Both the position numbers and the translations under genes were made by a program. DNA of 35,601 nucleotides, from positions 1-35,601 of the forward strand of contig DIEE01000160.1 of NCBI GenBank assembly GCA_002418465.1, in the 5' to 3' direction. The notes under the pieces were generated by a model, which saw nothing but the letters and a program-made list of their open reading frames with translations, had not been told where the DNA came from and did no database searches. This DNA comes from Pseudomonas sp. UBA5782 (GTDB lineage Bacteria; Pseudomonadota; Gammaproteobacteria; Pseudomonadales; Pseudomonadaceae). Of the stretch, positions 25,460-33,209 are shown one piece after another (within the stretch, counting starts at the first letter, position 1; each line of letters opens with the position of its first letter).

Positions 25460-25621
25460 CGCATGTACCTGGACGAGCAGCGCAGCCTCGACGTGCTGCC
25501 CGAGGCCGGCACCCTGGCCTGCTTCGTCTCCGGGGAGTTCGCCCACGAAGTGCTGCCGGCCAGCCGCGATCGCCTGTCGCTGACCGGCTGGTTCCGCCGG
25601 CGCAGCGACAGCCTGCTCTGA
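25445..25621 (+). pseudogene. 2OG-Fe(II) oxygenase, C-terminal remnant
   Basis: About 58 codons read GGGALRMYLDEQRSLDVLPE and on to HEVLPASRDRLSLTGWFRRR. This is the end of SM-20/prolyl-hydroxylase-like Fe(II)/2-oxoglutarate oxygenases: the distal histidine in FAHEV and the 2OG-binding arginine in RLSLTGW. The N-terminal part with the HxD motif is absent; upstream bases are antisense to the methyltransferase. It lies directly before the DUF523 gene, with 4 bases between. It is a fragment unlikely to be functional. Confidence 0.75.
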
Positions 25622-25625
25622 TCCC

Positions 25626-26120
25626 ATGGAAAAACTCCTCGTCAGCCGCTGCCTGCTCGGCCAGCGCGTGCGCTACGACGGCGGCGCCCACGGGCCGTTC
25701 TCGGCGTTGCAGCAATGGCAGGCCGAAGGCCGCGTGATCGCCGTCTGCCCGGAAGTCGCCGGTGGCTTGCCGACGCCGCGCCCGCCGGCGGAAATCCCCG
25801 GCGGACGCGGTGCCGAGGTGCTCGACGGGCGCCTGCCGGTGCTCAGCGTCGACGGCGAGGATTTCACCGCCGCCTTCGTTCGTGGCGCCGAGATCGCCCT
25901 GGCGCTGGTCCGCCAGCACGGCATCCGCCTGGCCGTGCTGAAGGCGCGCAGCCCGTCCTGCGGCAACCTGCAGAATTACGACGGCAGCTTCTCCGGCAGC
26001 CTGGTCGACGGCGAGGGCGTGACCGCCGCGCTGCTGCGCCAGGCCGGCGTGCGGGTGTTTCACGAGGGCCAGTTCGCCGAGGTGACGCAGGCTCTGGCGG
26101 AGCTGGAAGGACGCGGCTAG
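25626..26120 (+). CDS. DUF523 domain-containing protein
   Basis: A 164-residue protein of the DUF523 family: N terminus KLLVSRCLLGQRVRYDGGAH, VIAVCPEVAGGLPTPRPPAEI, and the cysteine-containing KARSPSCGNLQNYDGSFSG. Conserved cysteines in SRCLLG, VCPE and SPSCG suggest metal or iron-sulphur binding, but this is not established. ATG 25626 lies 4 bases after the oxygenase remnant's stop, so it was probably translated from the same message and may now depend on a new promoter. It ends before a strong bidirectional terminator. Confidence 0.85.
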   Translation: MEKLLVSRCLLGQRVRYDGGAHGPFSALQQWQAEGRVIAVCPEVAGGLPTPRPPAEIPGGRGAEVLDGRLPVLSVDGEDFTAAFVRGAEIALALVRQHGIRLAVLKARSPSCGNLQNYDGSFSGSLVDGEGVTAALLRQAGVRVFHEGQFAEVTQALAELEGRG

Positions 26121-26138
26121 CGCTTTCCTCCGCGCATG

Positions 26139-26166
26139 AAAAAGGGAGGCCGAGGCCTCCCTTTTT
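26139..26166. terminator. Bidirectional intrinsic terminator between DUF523 and serA
   Basis: A perfect 13-bp stem (AAAAAGGGAGGCC/GGCCTCCCTTTTT) with a 2-base centre gives a T-run on either strand. It sits between the convergent stops at 26120 and 26181. Confidence 0.93.
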
Positions 26167-26180
26167 CGTTTCCGCGCGGC

Positions 26181-27410
26181 TTAGAAGAGCACGCGGGTAC
26201 GGATGGTGCCGTTGATCAGGTGCAGCTTCTCCAGCGCCAAGTCGGAGTAGGCGGCATCGACGTCGATGACCACGTAGCCGACCTTGTCGTTGGTCTGCAG
26301 GAACTGACCGGAAATGTTGATGCCGTTGTCGGCGAAGACCTTGTTGATCTCGCTCATCACGCCCGGAATGTTCTCGTGGATGTGCAGCAGGCGGTGCTTG
26401 CCCGGGTGCGCCGGCAGGGCGACTTCGGGGAAGTTGACCGAGGACACCGAGGTGCCGTTGTCGCTGTACTTGACCAGCTTCTCGGCGACTTCCAGGCCGA
26501 TGTTGGCCTGCGCTTCGGCGGTGGAACCGCCGATGTGCGGGGTCAGGATCACGCGATCCAGGCCGCGCAGCGGGCTTTCGAAGATGTCGTCGTTGGACTT
26601 GGGCTCGACCGGGAATACGTCGATGGCCGCGCCGATCAGGTGCTCGTCCTTGATCGCCTCGGCCAGCGCGTCGAGTTCGACCACGGTGCCGCGGGCGGCG
26701 TTGATCAGGATGCCGCCTTTCTTGATCGCGCGGATTTCGCGCTCGCCGATCATCCACTGGGTGGACGGCAGCTCCGGCACGTGCAGGGTGACGATGTCGC
26801 TCTGGCCGAGCAGGTCGTGCAGGTTGCCGATCTGCGTGGCGTTGCCCAGCGGCAGCTTGGTCACCACGTCGTAGAAACTGACCTGCATGCCGAGCGCTTC
26901 GGCGAGTACCGAGAGCTGGGTGCCGATCGAGCCGTAGCCGACGATGCCGAGCTTCTTGCCACGGATCTCGAAGGAGTTGGCCGCGCTCTTGATCCAGCCG
27001 CCACGGTGGCAGGAAGCGTTCTTCTCGGGGATGCCGCGCAGCAGCAGGATGGCTTCGGCGAGCACCAGTTCGGCCACCGAGCGGGTGTTCGAGTAGGGCG
27101 CGTTGAACACCGCGATACCGCGCTCGCGGGCGGCGTTCAGGTCGACCTGATTGGTGCCGATGCAGAAGCAGCCGACCGCCACCAGTTTCTTCGCGCAGTC
27201 GAAGACTTCTTCGGTCAGTTGGGTGCGCGAGCGGATGCCGATGAAGTGGGCGTCAGCGATCTTGCTCTTCAGTTCGTCGCCGGAGAGCGCCGTCTTGATG
27301 AATTCGATGTTGCTGTAACCAGCCGCCTTCAGAGTGTCCACGGCATTCTGGTGGACGCCTTCGAGAAGAAGGAACTTGATCTTGCTCTTGTCGAGGGAGG
27401 TCTTGCTCAT
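26181..27410 (-). CDS. serA: D-3-phosphoglycerate dehydrogenase
   Basis: A 409-residue enzyme for the first step of serine synthesis, close in length to E. coli SerA. The NAD-binding GYGSIG is at 158-163. The catalytic Arg240 (NAARG), Glu269 (PVEP) and His292 (PHIGGS) are present. A C-terminal ACT domain (about 338-409) offers serine feedback control. ATG 27410 is chosen because MSKTSLDKSKIKFLLLEGVH matches the family start; the frame runs open to 27521 without a better signal. SerA also reduces 2-oxoglutarate to D-2-hydroxyglutarate, which fits the divergent D2HGDH neighbour. Confidence 0.97.
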   Translation of the reverse strand: MSKTSLDKSKIKFLLLEGVHQNAVDTLKAAGYSNIEFIKTALSGDELKSKIADAHFIGIRSRTQLTEEVFDCAKKLVAVGCFCIGTNQVDLNAARERGIAVFNAPYSNTRSVAELVLAEAILLLRGIPEKNASCHRGGWIKSAANSFEIRGKKLGIVGYGSIGTQLSVLAEALGMQVSFYDVVTKLPLGNATQIGNLHDLLGQSDIVTLHVPELPSTQWMIGEREIRAIKKGGILINAARGTVVELDALAEAIKDEHLIGAAIDVFPVEPKSNDDIFESPLRGLDRVILTPHIGGSTAEAQANIGLEVAEKLVKYSDNGTSVSSVNFPEVALPAHPGKHRLLHIHENIPGVMSEINKVFADNGINISGQFLQTNDKVGYVVIDVDAAYSDLALEKLHLINGTIRTRVLF

Positions 27411-27615
27411 CTGCTTGAACCCGTTGTCCCGGAGCCGGTAAGCCGGCAAAAGTGGCAGGAGACGGCAGCCCTGGGCTGCGCGTGTGAAACCGCCCGGAAT
27501 CGCCTGGGAGGCGCGATCCACGGGGAGCGCATGCTAACATGATCTCCTTTTTCCTGGCTTGGCTGCGACCTGAAAGCTTCTCAGGTAGCGCATGAACGAC
27601 ACGAGAGTTGCACTG

Positions 27616-29022
27616 ATGAGCGATGCTGCCCTGATCGACCCCGCCCTGATCGAAGCGCTGAAAACCCTGGTCGAGCCCGGCAAGGTTCTGACCGACGCCG
27701 CCTCGCTGGAAACCTACGGCAAGGACTGGACCAAGCACTACGCGCCGGCGCCTTCCGCCATCGTCTTCCCGAAGACCGTCGAGGAAGTCCAGGCCATCGT
27801 GCGCTGGGCCAACCAGCACCGCGTCGCGCTGGTGCCTTCGGGCGGTCGCACAGGGCTGTCGGCCGCGGCGGTCGCCGCGCATGGCGAAGTGGTGGTGGCG
27901 TTCGACTACATGAACCGCATCCTCGACTTCAACGCCACCGACCGCTCGGTGGTCTGCCAGCCCGGCGTGATCACCGAGCAGTTGCAGAATTTCGCCGAGG
28001 AAAACGGCCTGTACTACCCGGTGGACTTCGCCTCGGCCGGCTCCAGCCAGATCGGCGGCAACATCGGCACCAACGCCGGCGGGATCAAGGTGATCCGCTA
28101 CGGAATGACCCGCAACTGGGTGGTCGGGCTGAAGGTCGTCACCGGCGAGGGCGAGCTGCTGGAGCTGAACAAGGACCTGGCGAAGAACGCCACCGGCTAC
28201 GACCTGCGCCACCTGTTCATCGGCGCCGAGGGCACCCTGGGCTTCGTCGTCGAGGCGACCATGCGCCTGGAACGCCAGCCGACCAACCTCACCGCGATGG
28301 TCCTCGGCACGCCGGACTTCGAGTCGATCATGCCGGTGCTACACGCCTTCCAGAGCAAGATGGACCTGACCGCCTTCGAGTTCTTCGCCGACAACGCGCT
28401 GAGCAAGATCCTCGACCGTGGCGACATTCCCGCGCCCTTCGAGAGCCGCTGCGCCTTCTATGCGCTGCTGGAGTTCGAGGCCATCACCGAACAGCGCGCC
28501 GACGAGGCGCTGGCCACCTTCGAGCATTGCGTCGAGCAGGGTTGGGTGATCGACGGCGTGATGAGCCAGAGCGAAACCCAGCTGCGCAACCTCTGGCGCC
28601 TGCGCGAGGATCTCTCGGAAACCATCGCGCCCTTCACCCCGTACAAGAACGACATCTCGGTCACCGTCTCCAGGGTGCCGGCGTTCCTCGCCGAGCTGGA
28701 AGGCATCGTCAGTGCCAACTACCCCGACTTCGAAGTGCTTTGGTACGGGCACATCGGCGATGGCAACCTGCACCTGAACATCCTCAAGCCGGCCGATCTG
28801 AGCAAGGACGAGTTCTTCGGCAAGTGCGCCGCGGTGAACAAATGGGTGTTCGAGACCGTGCAGAAGTACAACGGCTCGATCTCCGCCGAGCACGGCGTCG
28901 GCATGACCAAGCGCGATTACCTGACCTACAGCCGCTCGCCGGCGGAAATCGCCTACATGAAGGCGATCAAGGCCGCGTTCGACCCGAACGGGATCATGAA
29001 CCCGGGCAAGATTTTCGCCTGA
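27616..29022 (+). CDS. D-2-hydroxyglutarate dehydrogenase (FAD-linked)
   Basis: A 468-residue flavoprotein of the VAO/GlcD family. The FAD-binding half has VPSGGRTGLSAAAV and FASAGSSQIGGNIGTNAGG. The substrate/metal half has LWYGHIGDGNLHLN and SAEHGVGMTKRD. The last segment FDPNGIMNPGKIF is the usual end. ATG 27616 (MSDAALIDPALIEALKTL) is preferred by family likeness; ATG 27592 in frame adds eight residues. In P. stutzeri and P. aeruginosa the ortholog beside serA oxidises the D-2-hydroxyglutarate made by SerA back to 2-oxoglutarate, with electrons passed to ETF. That role is taken from the family and position. Confidence 0.93.
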   Translation: MSDAALIDPALIEALKTLVEPGKVLTDAASLETYGKDWTKHYAPAPSAIVFPKTVEEVQAIVRWANQHRVALVPSGGRTGLSAAAVAAHGEVVVAFDYMNRILDFNATDRSVVCQPGVITEQLQNFAEENGLYYPVDFASAGSSQIGGNIGTNAGGIKVIRYGMTRNWVVGLKVVTGEGELLELNKDLAKNATGYDLRHLFIGAEGTLGFVVEATMRLERQPTNLTAMVLGTPDFESIMPVLHAFQSKMDLTAFEFFADNALSKILDRGDIPAPFESRCAFYALLEFEAITEQRADEALATFEHCVEQGWVIDGVMSQSETQLRNLWRLREDLSETIAPFTPYKNDISVTVSRVPAFLAELEGIVSANYPDFEVLWYGHIGDGNLHLNILKPADLSKDEFFGKCAAVNKWVFETVQKYNGSISAEHGVGMTKRDYLTYSRSPAEIAYMKAIKAAFDPNGIMNPGKIFA

Positions 29023-29051
29023 ACGCAGCGGGCACGCGGGGTGCGCTTCAT

Positions 29052-29122
29052 GTAGGGCGGGCGTAACCCGCGTCGCCCTGTTGTTTGCCGGTACACGCAG
29101 CCGCGGGTTGCACCCGCCCTGC
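29052..29122. repeat. Inverted pair of GTAGGGCGGG-type repeats
   Basis: Two 21-base copies (29052-29072 plus; 29102-29122 minus) agree at 18 of 21 positions and face each other across 29 bases. Each has an inner GCGGG/CCCGC stem. Resembles the short palindromic elements scattered in pseudomonad intergenic DNA. It lies between D2HGDH and the FAH-family gene and could stop or stabilise the upstream transcript. Confidence 0.65.
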
Positions 29123-29193
29123 GGTCGTGCCGGTTTCACCGCGACCCGCCACAAATGCTTTTCCCTTCCACCATTGCCCAAGGAGTCGCCCCC

Positions 29194-29859
29194 ATGAGTT
29201 ACCAGCATCAATACGTCGACGGCACCCATATCCACTTCCCCATGGGCAAAGTGGTCTGCATCGGTCGCAACTACGCCGAGCACGCCAAGGAACTGAACAA
29301 CGCGGTGCCGACCGAGCCGTTGCTGTTCATCAAGCCGGGCAGCTGCGTGGTGCCGCTCGCCGGCGGTTTCAGCATTCCCCAGGATCGCGGCTCGGTGCAC
29401 TACGAGGCGGAAATCGCCGTGCTGATCGGCAAGCCGCTGTCGCGCACGCCGAGCGAGGAGGAAGTCATCGACGCCATCTCCGGTTTCGCTCCGGCCCTCG
29501 ACCTGACCCTGCGCGACGTACAGGCCAAGCTCAAGGAAAAGGGCTACCCGTGGGAGCTGGCCAAGTCGTTCGACGGCGCCTTCGTGCTCGCCCCGTTCAT
29601 TCCGGGCGATGCGATCAGCGACCTGGCCGACATCGGCATCCGCCTGGTGATCGACGGCGAAGTGCGCCAGGACGGCAACAGCCGTGACATGCTCAATGCC
29701 ATCCTGCCGCTGATCCAGCACATCGCCGGCCACTTCAGCCTGCAACCGGGCGACGTCATCTCCACCGGCACGCCGGTGGGCGTCGGCCCGCTCGCCTCCG
29801 GCAGCTCGCTGAAACTGGAGCTGGTCGGGCGTTCGAGCTTCGACAGCCAGGTACTCTGA
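29194..29859 (+). CDS. Fumarylacetoacetate hydrolase-family protein
   Basis: A 221-residue protein of the FAH family, single-domain type (YcgM/FAHD1 size). ATG 29194 has AAGGAG 8 bases upstream. KVVCIGRNYAEHAKEL opens the fold. The metal site residues are in SVHYEAEIAVLIG (two glutamates) and ALDLTLRDVQ (aspartate). The C-terminal LQPGDVISTGTPVGVGPL is the family hallmark. Members act on oxaloacetate, acylpyruvates or related diketo acids; which applies here cannot be read from sequence. It follows D2HGDH after a repeat-bearing gap. Confidence 0.9.
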   Translation: MSYQHQYVDGTHIHFPMGKVVCIGRNYAEHAKELNNAVPTEPLLFIKPGSCVVPLAGGFSIPQDRGSVHYEAEIAVLIGKPLSRTPSEEEVIDAISGFAPALDLTLRDVQAKLKEKGYPWELAKSFDGAFVLAPFIPGDAISDLADIGIRLVIDGEVRQDGNSRDMLNAILPLIQHIAGHFSLQPGDVISTGTPVGVGPLASGSSLKLELVGRSSFDSQVL

Positions 29860-30021
29860 AGCTCCTGCGGCCCGCCGTTGCGCGGGCCACGGGTGGCGAT
29901 CGGATGACGAGGTTTCGACGGCCTGGCGAAAGCGTCGCCAGGTAGCCTGCCGGCCGTTCAGCTCGGCGTAAGCTTCGCCGTGATATCCATGCGCCACCTT
30001 TTCCCCGAGTAGTAGCCTCCA

Positions 30022-30942
30022 ATGCGTTTCGCCCTGACTCCGAAAATCCTCCTGGCAGCCTTGCTGGTCGTACTGCTGGTTCTGCTGTCGCTGGGCGGGC
30101 AGCATTTCCGCCTGTTCGAGCGCGGCTGGTTCGCGCTGCAGGAATGGCGCAACGCCGCCGACTGGGAAACGCGCTCGGTCTGGCTGCCCGATTACCGGGT
30201 GACCGTGGAGGGCAGGAAGATCGAAGGCCTCGACGAGGACCTCTCGGCCCTGACCTACGACCCGGATCGCAAGACACTGTTCTCGGTGACCAACAAGCAT
30301 CAGCGGCTGGTCGAGCTGTCGCTGGACGGGCGCCTGCTGCGTAGCGTCGAGCTGGTGGGCTTCAGGGACCCCGAGGCGGTCGAGTACGTCGAACCCAACG
30401 TCTACGTGATCGCCGACGAGCGCCGCCAGCAACTGGTGCGCGTGCAACTGGACGAGAACACCCGCTCGTTCGATGCGAGCACCGCGCAGCAGCTCTCCCT
30501 CGGCTTGGGCACCAACGGCAACAAGGGTTTCGAAGGCCTCGGCTACGACATCGAAGGCAAGCGCCTGTTCGTCGCCAAGGAACGCGATCCGGTGCGCATC
30601 TACGAGGTCCGCGGCTTCCCCTACGACGCCGCCCCCGAATCCATCGCGGTGCACGTGCTGGAAGACCGCAAGCGCGATGCCGGACTGTTCGTTCGCGATC
30701 TCTCCAGCCTCGAATACGACCGCAAGACCGGCCACCTGCTGGTGCTCTCCGACGAGTCGCGAATGATCCTGGAGCTGGATGTGGAGGGCCGACCGATCAG
30801 CAGCCTGTCGCTGCGTGCCGGGCAGAACGGTCTGGTCGATAGCATCCCGCAGCCCGAAGGCCTGGCGATGGATGAGAAAGGCGCTCTTTATATCGTCAGC
30901 GAGCCGAACCTGTTCTACAGGTTCGAGAAGCCCGCCAAGTGA
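30022..30942 (+). CDS. SdiA-regulated domain protein, membrane-anchored beta-propeller
   Basis: A 306-residue protein with an N-terminal membrane helix (ILLAALLVVLLVLLSLGG), then a beta-propeller of the SdiA-regulated family: IEGLDEDLSALTYDPDRKTLFSVTN (quoted in part), FRDPEAVEYVEPNVYVIADERR, NKGFEGLGYDIEGKRLFVAKERDP, and IPQPEGLAMDEKGALYIVSEPN. The repeated EGL/EAV plus acidic residues resemble propellers that bind calcium. It is probably held on the periplasmic face. The function is unknown. It is followed by its own terminator. Confidence 0.87.
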   Translation: MRFALTPKILLAALLVVLLVLLSLGGQHFRLFERGWFALQEWRNAADWETRSVWLPDYRVTVEGRKIEGLDEDLSALTYDPDRKTLFSVTNKHQRLVELSLDGRLLRSVELVGFRDPEAVEYVEPNVYVIADERRQQLVRVQLDENTRSFDASTAQQLSLGLGTNGNKGFEGLGYDIEGKRLFVAKERDPVRIYEVRGFPYDAAPESIAVHVLEDRKRDAGLFVRDLSSLEYDRKTGHLLVLSDESRMILELDVEGRPISSLSLRAGQNGLVDSIPQPEGLAMDEKGALYIVSEPNLFYRFEKPAK

Positions 30943-30943
30943 A

Positions 30944-30971
30944 CGCCACGCCGTTGCGGCGTGGCGCTTTT
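30944..30971 (+). terminator. Intrinsic terminator after SdiA-regulated-domain gene
   Basis: A 9-bp stem (CGCCACGCC/GGCGTGGCG) with loop GTTGC is followed by CTTTT. It begins one base after the stop and also lies near the convergent autotransporter stop at 30977. Confidence 0.85.
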
Positions 30972-30976
30972 CACCG

Positions 30977-32923
30977 TCAGAACTGCAGGCTGACGCCGAG
31001 CGAGTAGCCCGTCTGGCTGCCTTCGCTGTGGCCGAAGCGGCTGTTCGCTTCGGCGAACACGGCGAACATCGGGTTGACCAGCAGGCGGCTGCCGAGCTGG
31101 GCGCGGCCGAAGCGCTTGTCCACGCCGCCGAGTTCGGCGACGCGTACCTGACCATCGGCACGGCTGACCAGATCGATGTCCTCGAGCCGTCCATCGCCCA
31201 GTTCCTTGACCAGCGCCACGCTGCCGTAGGGCTGCAGCTGCATGCCGTTGCCCAGCGCCAGGCTGCCGCGCAGGCGCCAGCCGAGGCTGGCTTCGAGCGA
31301 GTCGAAGGTCTGATCCTCGTAGCCGAGGGCAGTGCGCAGGGCTTCGCGTTCGTGGAAGCTGTCGATGCGGTAGTGGCTGTAGTCCAGGCCGGCGAAGGGG
31401 CCGCTGCGCAGCTCGCCGAAGGTGAAGTCGTAGCCGCCTTCCACGCGCGCGCTCCAGAACAGCGCGCTGGTGTCGCCGCTGAGTTCCTGGTCAAGCAGCA
31501 CCGGGCCGCCTTCGCTCTGGATCTGCAGGTGGCGGTCACTGTCGAAGCTGGCGTGACCCAGGCTCAGGTCGCCGGCCAGCCAGGCCGGGCCGCCGTCGTT
31601 GAGCAGGGCGTAGACGCCGGCCAGCCAGGTGTCGTTATCCAGCTTGCCGCGGTGTTCCAGATCGTCGCGCCCGTTCTGGTAGCTCAGGCTGGCACCCAGG
31701 TTGAGGCTGTCGCTGAGCTGGTAGTCGCCCAGCATGTGCAGGCCGAAGCGACGCGCCTCGGGGTTCGGCGCTTCGTCGAAGCCCTGGTCGGGGGCGATTT
31801 CGCCGTCGGCGCCGATCTCTCCGTCGAAGCTGCCGGCCTCGCGGCTCATGCTCTGCAGCGTCAGCCAGCGACGTTCGTGCAGACTGGCCAGGGTCTGGTG
31901 CTGGCGCTGCAGGTTGTCCTGCATGTTGCGCGCGACGGCGCCGCCGGACGCGGTGGAGGCCAGCAGGTCGGCGTTGGTTAGTTCCAGCACCAGGCGGCTG
32001 AGCAGGCGCGAGTAGTCGCGCAGGCGTTGCTCGATGCGCTCGGCGCCGAAGGCGTCGGTCAGCACTTCCTCGTTGTCCAGCGCCGGGTTGTGCCAAGTCG
32101 CGCCGCCCGGAATCGCCGGGTTGGTGGTCTGCTCGTAGCCGTCCAGATCGCCGATATCCCAGTTGGTCGCTTCGATGTAGAGGATCGGCACGCCAAGGTT
32201 CTCGAAGGATTCACCGTCGCTGCAGCAGCCGGTGCCCTTGGGGTAGTCGTCGTTATCTCCGGGGTTGGATTCCAGCGCGATGTTGAGTTCGTCCGCGATG
32301 CGGAGGGTCTGGTCGCGCCAGGCGGCCAGCGCCGTGTTGTTCGCGCTGTTCTGGCCTGAGTGGGCATACATCTTGTCGCCGGTGATCAGGCTGTCGAGGT
32401 TGATCATGCCGAGCATGTTGGCGCGCTGGGTGGCGTCCAGCGAGGCGACGTAGGCGGCCGAGCCGCGCAGGCCTTCTTCCTCGGCGCCGAAGCCGACGAT
32501 CTGCACGCCGTTCTCCAGCTCCAGGCCGCCGAGGTTGCGAGCGATCTCGGTGAGCACCGCGGCGCCGGAGCCGTTGTCGTCCAGCCCCTGCAGGGTCGGG
32601 CGACCGTAATAGGTGTCGAAGTGGGCGCCGATGACCACGTATTTATCCGTGGTGCCGGCGGCGGAGGCGATGACGTTCTGCGAGGCGCGGGTGCCGTTGG
32701 ACCAGGTGAAATCCTGTCGGCTGAGGGCATAACTGCTGCCCATCTGCGCGGCCATCCAGTCGGCGGCGCCGGCGAAGTTGGCGGTCCCCCGATAGCGGCC
32801 CGGATAGTCGTTGATCAGGGTATCGAGGGTGGTGGCGGCATGCTCGCCATACTCGTAGGCGGTCGCCCAGCTGGGCAGCATGGCACTGGCCAGGGCCAGG
32901 CTCAAAATCGATAGCTTTGACAC
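30977..32923 (-). CDS. aaaA: Autotransporter aminopeptidase (AaaA-like)
   Basis: A 648-residue cell-surface protease. GTG 32923 has GGAG about 7 bases upstream and gives the signal peptide MSKLSILSLALASAMLPSWATA. Residues about 30-300 are a family M28 zinc peptidase. The likely zinc ligands His101 (GAHFDT), Asp115 (GLDDNGSG), Glu149 (AEEEG), Asp177 (NLDS) and His278, with Glu148 as catalytic base, are all present. A CC pair lies at 233-234. From about 380 to the end is a beta-barrel autotransporter domain, ending in the aromatic GYSLGVSLQF. Length, domain order and the rpiA neighbour match AaaA of P. aeruginosa, which removes N-terminal arginine from peptides. Confidence 0.93.
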   Translation of the reverse strand: MSKLSILSLALASAMLPSWATAYEYGEHAATTLDTLINDYPGRYRGTANFAGAADWMAAQMGSSYALSRQDFTWSNGTRASQNVIASAAGTTDKYVVIGAHFDTYYGRPTLQGLDDNGSGAAVLTEIARNLGGLELENGVQIVGFGAEEEGLRGSAAYVASLDATQRANMLGMINLDSLITGDKMYAHSGQNSANNTALAAWRDQTLRIADELNIALESNPGDNDDYPKGTGCCSDGESFENLGVPILYIEATNWDIGDLDGYEQTTNPAIPGGATWHNPALDNEEVLTDAFGAERIEQRLRDYSRLLSRLVLELTNADLLASTASGGAVARNMQDNLQRQHQTLASLHERRWLTLQSMSREAGSFDGEIGADGEIAPDQGFDEAPNPEARRFGLHMLGDYQLSDSLNLGASLSYQNGRDDLEHRGKLDNDTWLAGVYALLNDGGPAWLAGDLSLGHASFDSDRHLQIQSEGGPVLLDQELSGDTSALFWSARVEGGYDFTFGELRSGPFAGLDYSHYRIDSFHEREALRTALGYEDQTFDSLEASLGWRLRGSLALGNGMQLQPYGSVALVKELGDGRLEDIDLVSRADGQVRVAELGGVDKRFGRAQLGSRLLVNPMFAVFAEANSRFGHSEGSQTGYSLGVSLQF

Positions 32924-33064
32924 GAGACGCTCCTGCGGTTTGTTGTTTGGCGCGGAGCCGTTTGCAGGATGTGAGCCTCAATCTCGGCAGCTATGACAGG
33001 TTGGCGCCTGGCTGTCTTGATGCGTCGTGTTTGTACAACTTTGTATCCGTATCATTACATTTGT

Positions 33065-33084
33065 CTGTAAGGCTCGTTTTACAG
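33065..33084. promoter_or_regulatory. Inverted repeat upstream of aaaA
   Basis: CTGTAA and TTACAG are spaced by 8 bases in an AT-rich stretch (about 33020-33090) upstream of the aaaA gene. On the minus strand TTACAG could serve as a -35 with GATACA 17 bases later. It may be an operator, but a chance palindrome is possible. The rest of 32924-33060 shows no other element. Confidence 0.25.
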
Positions 33085-33088
33085 GCAT

Positions 33089-33116
33089 AAAAAAAGCGCA
33101 CCGGGGAGGTGCGCTT
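33089..33116 (-). terminator. Intrinsic terminator of rpiA
   Basis: A 9-bp stem (AAGCGCACC/GGTGCGCTT) with a 5-base loop is followed on the minus strand by a run of seven T. It separates rpiA from aaaA, about 95 bases after the rpiA stop. Confidence 0.9.
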
Positions 33117-33209
33117 CGCTTGGTGCCGGGTAGGTCGAGCTTGGCGTAGTCCGGCGCTCGTTCATCTAGGGTAGATGTTGTCTTCCCTGTCGGGATCGAT
33201 GGGCGCCGT

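Noticed and set aside
25460..25627. N-terminal extension of the methyltransferase frame as a novel domain
   Set aside because: Its bases encode the oxygenase C terminus on the other strand; the minus translation is low-complexity and unlike any regulator.
28339..31539. A 1066-codon open frame on the minus strand
   Set aside because: It runs antisense across the D2HGDH, FAH-family and SdiA-regulated-domain genes. Codon bias in GC-rich DNA leaves such frames open, and the translation has no domain.
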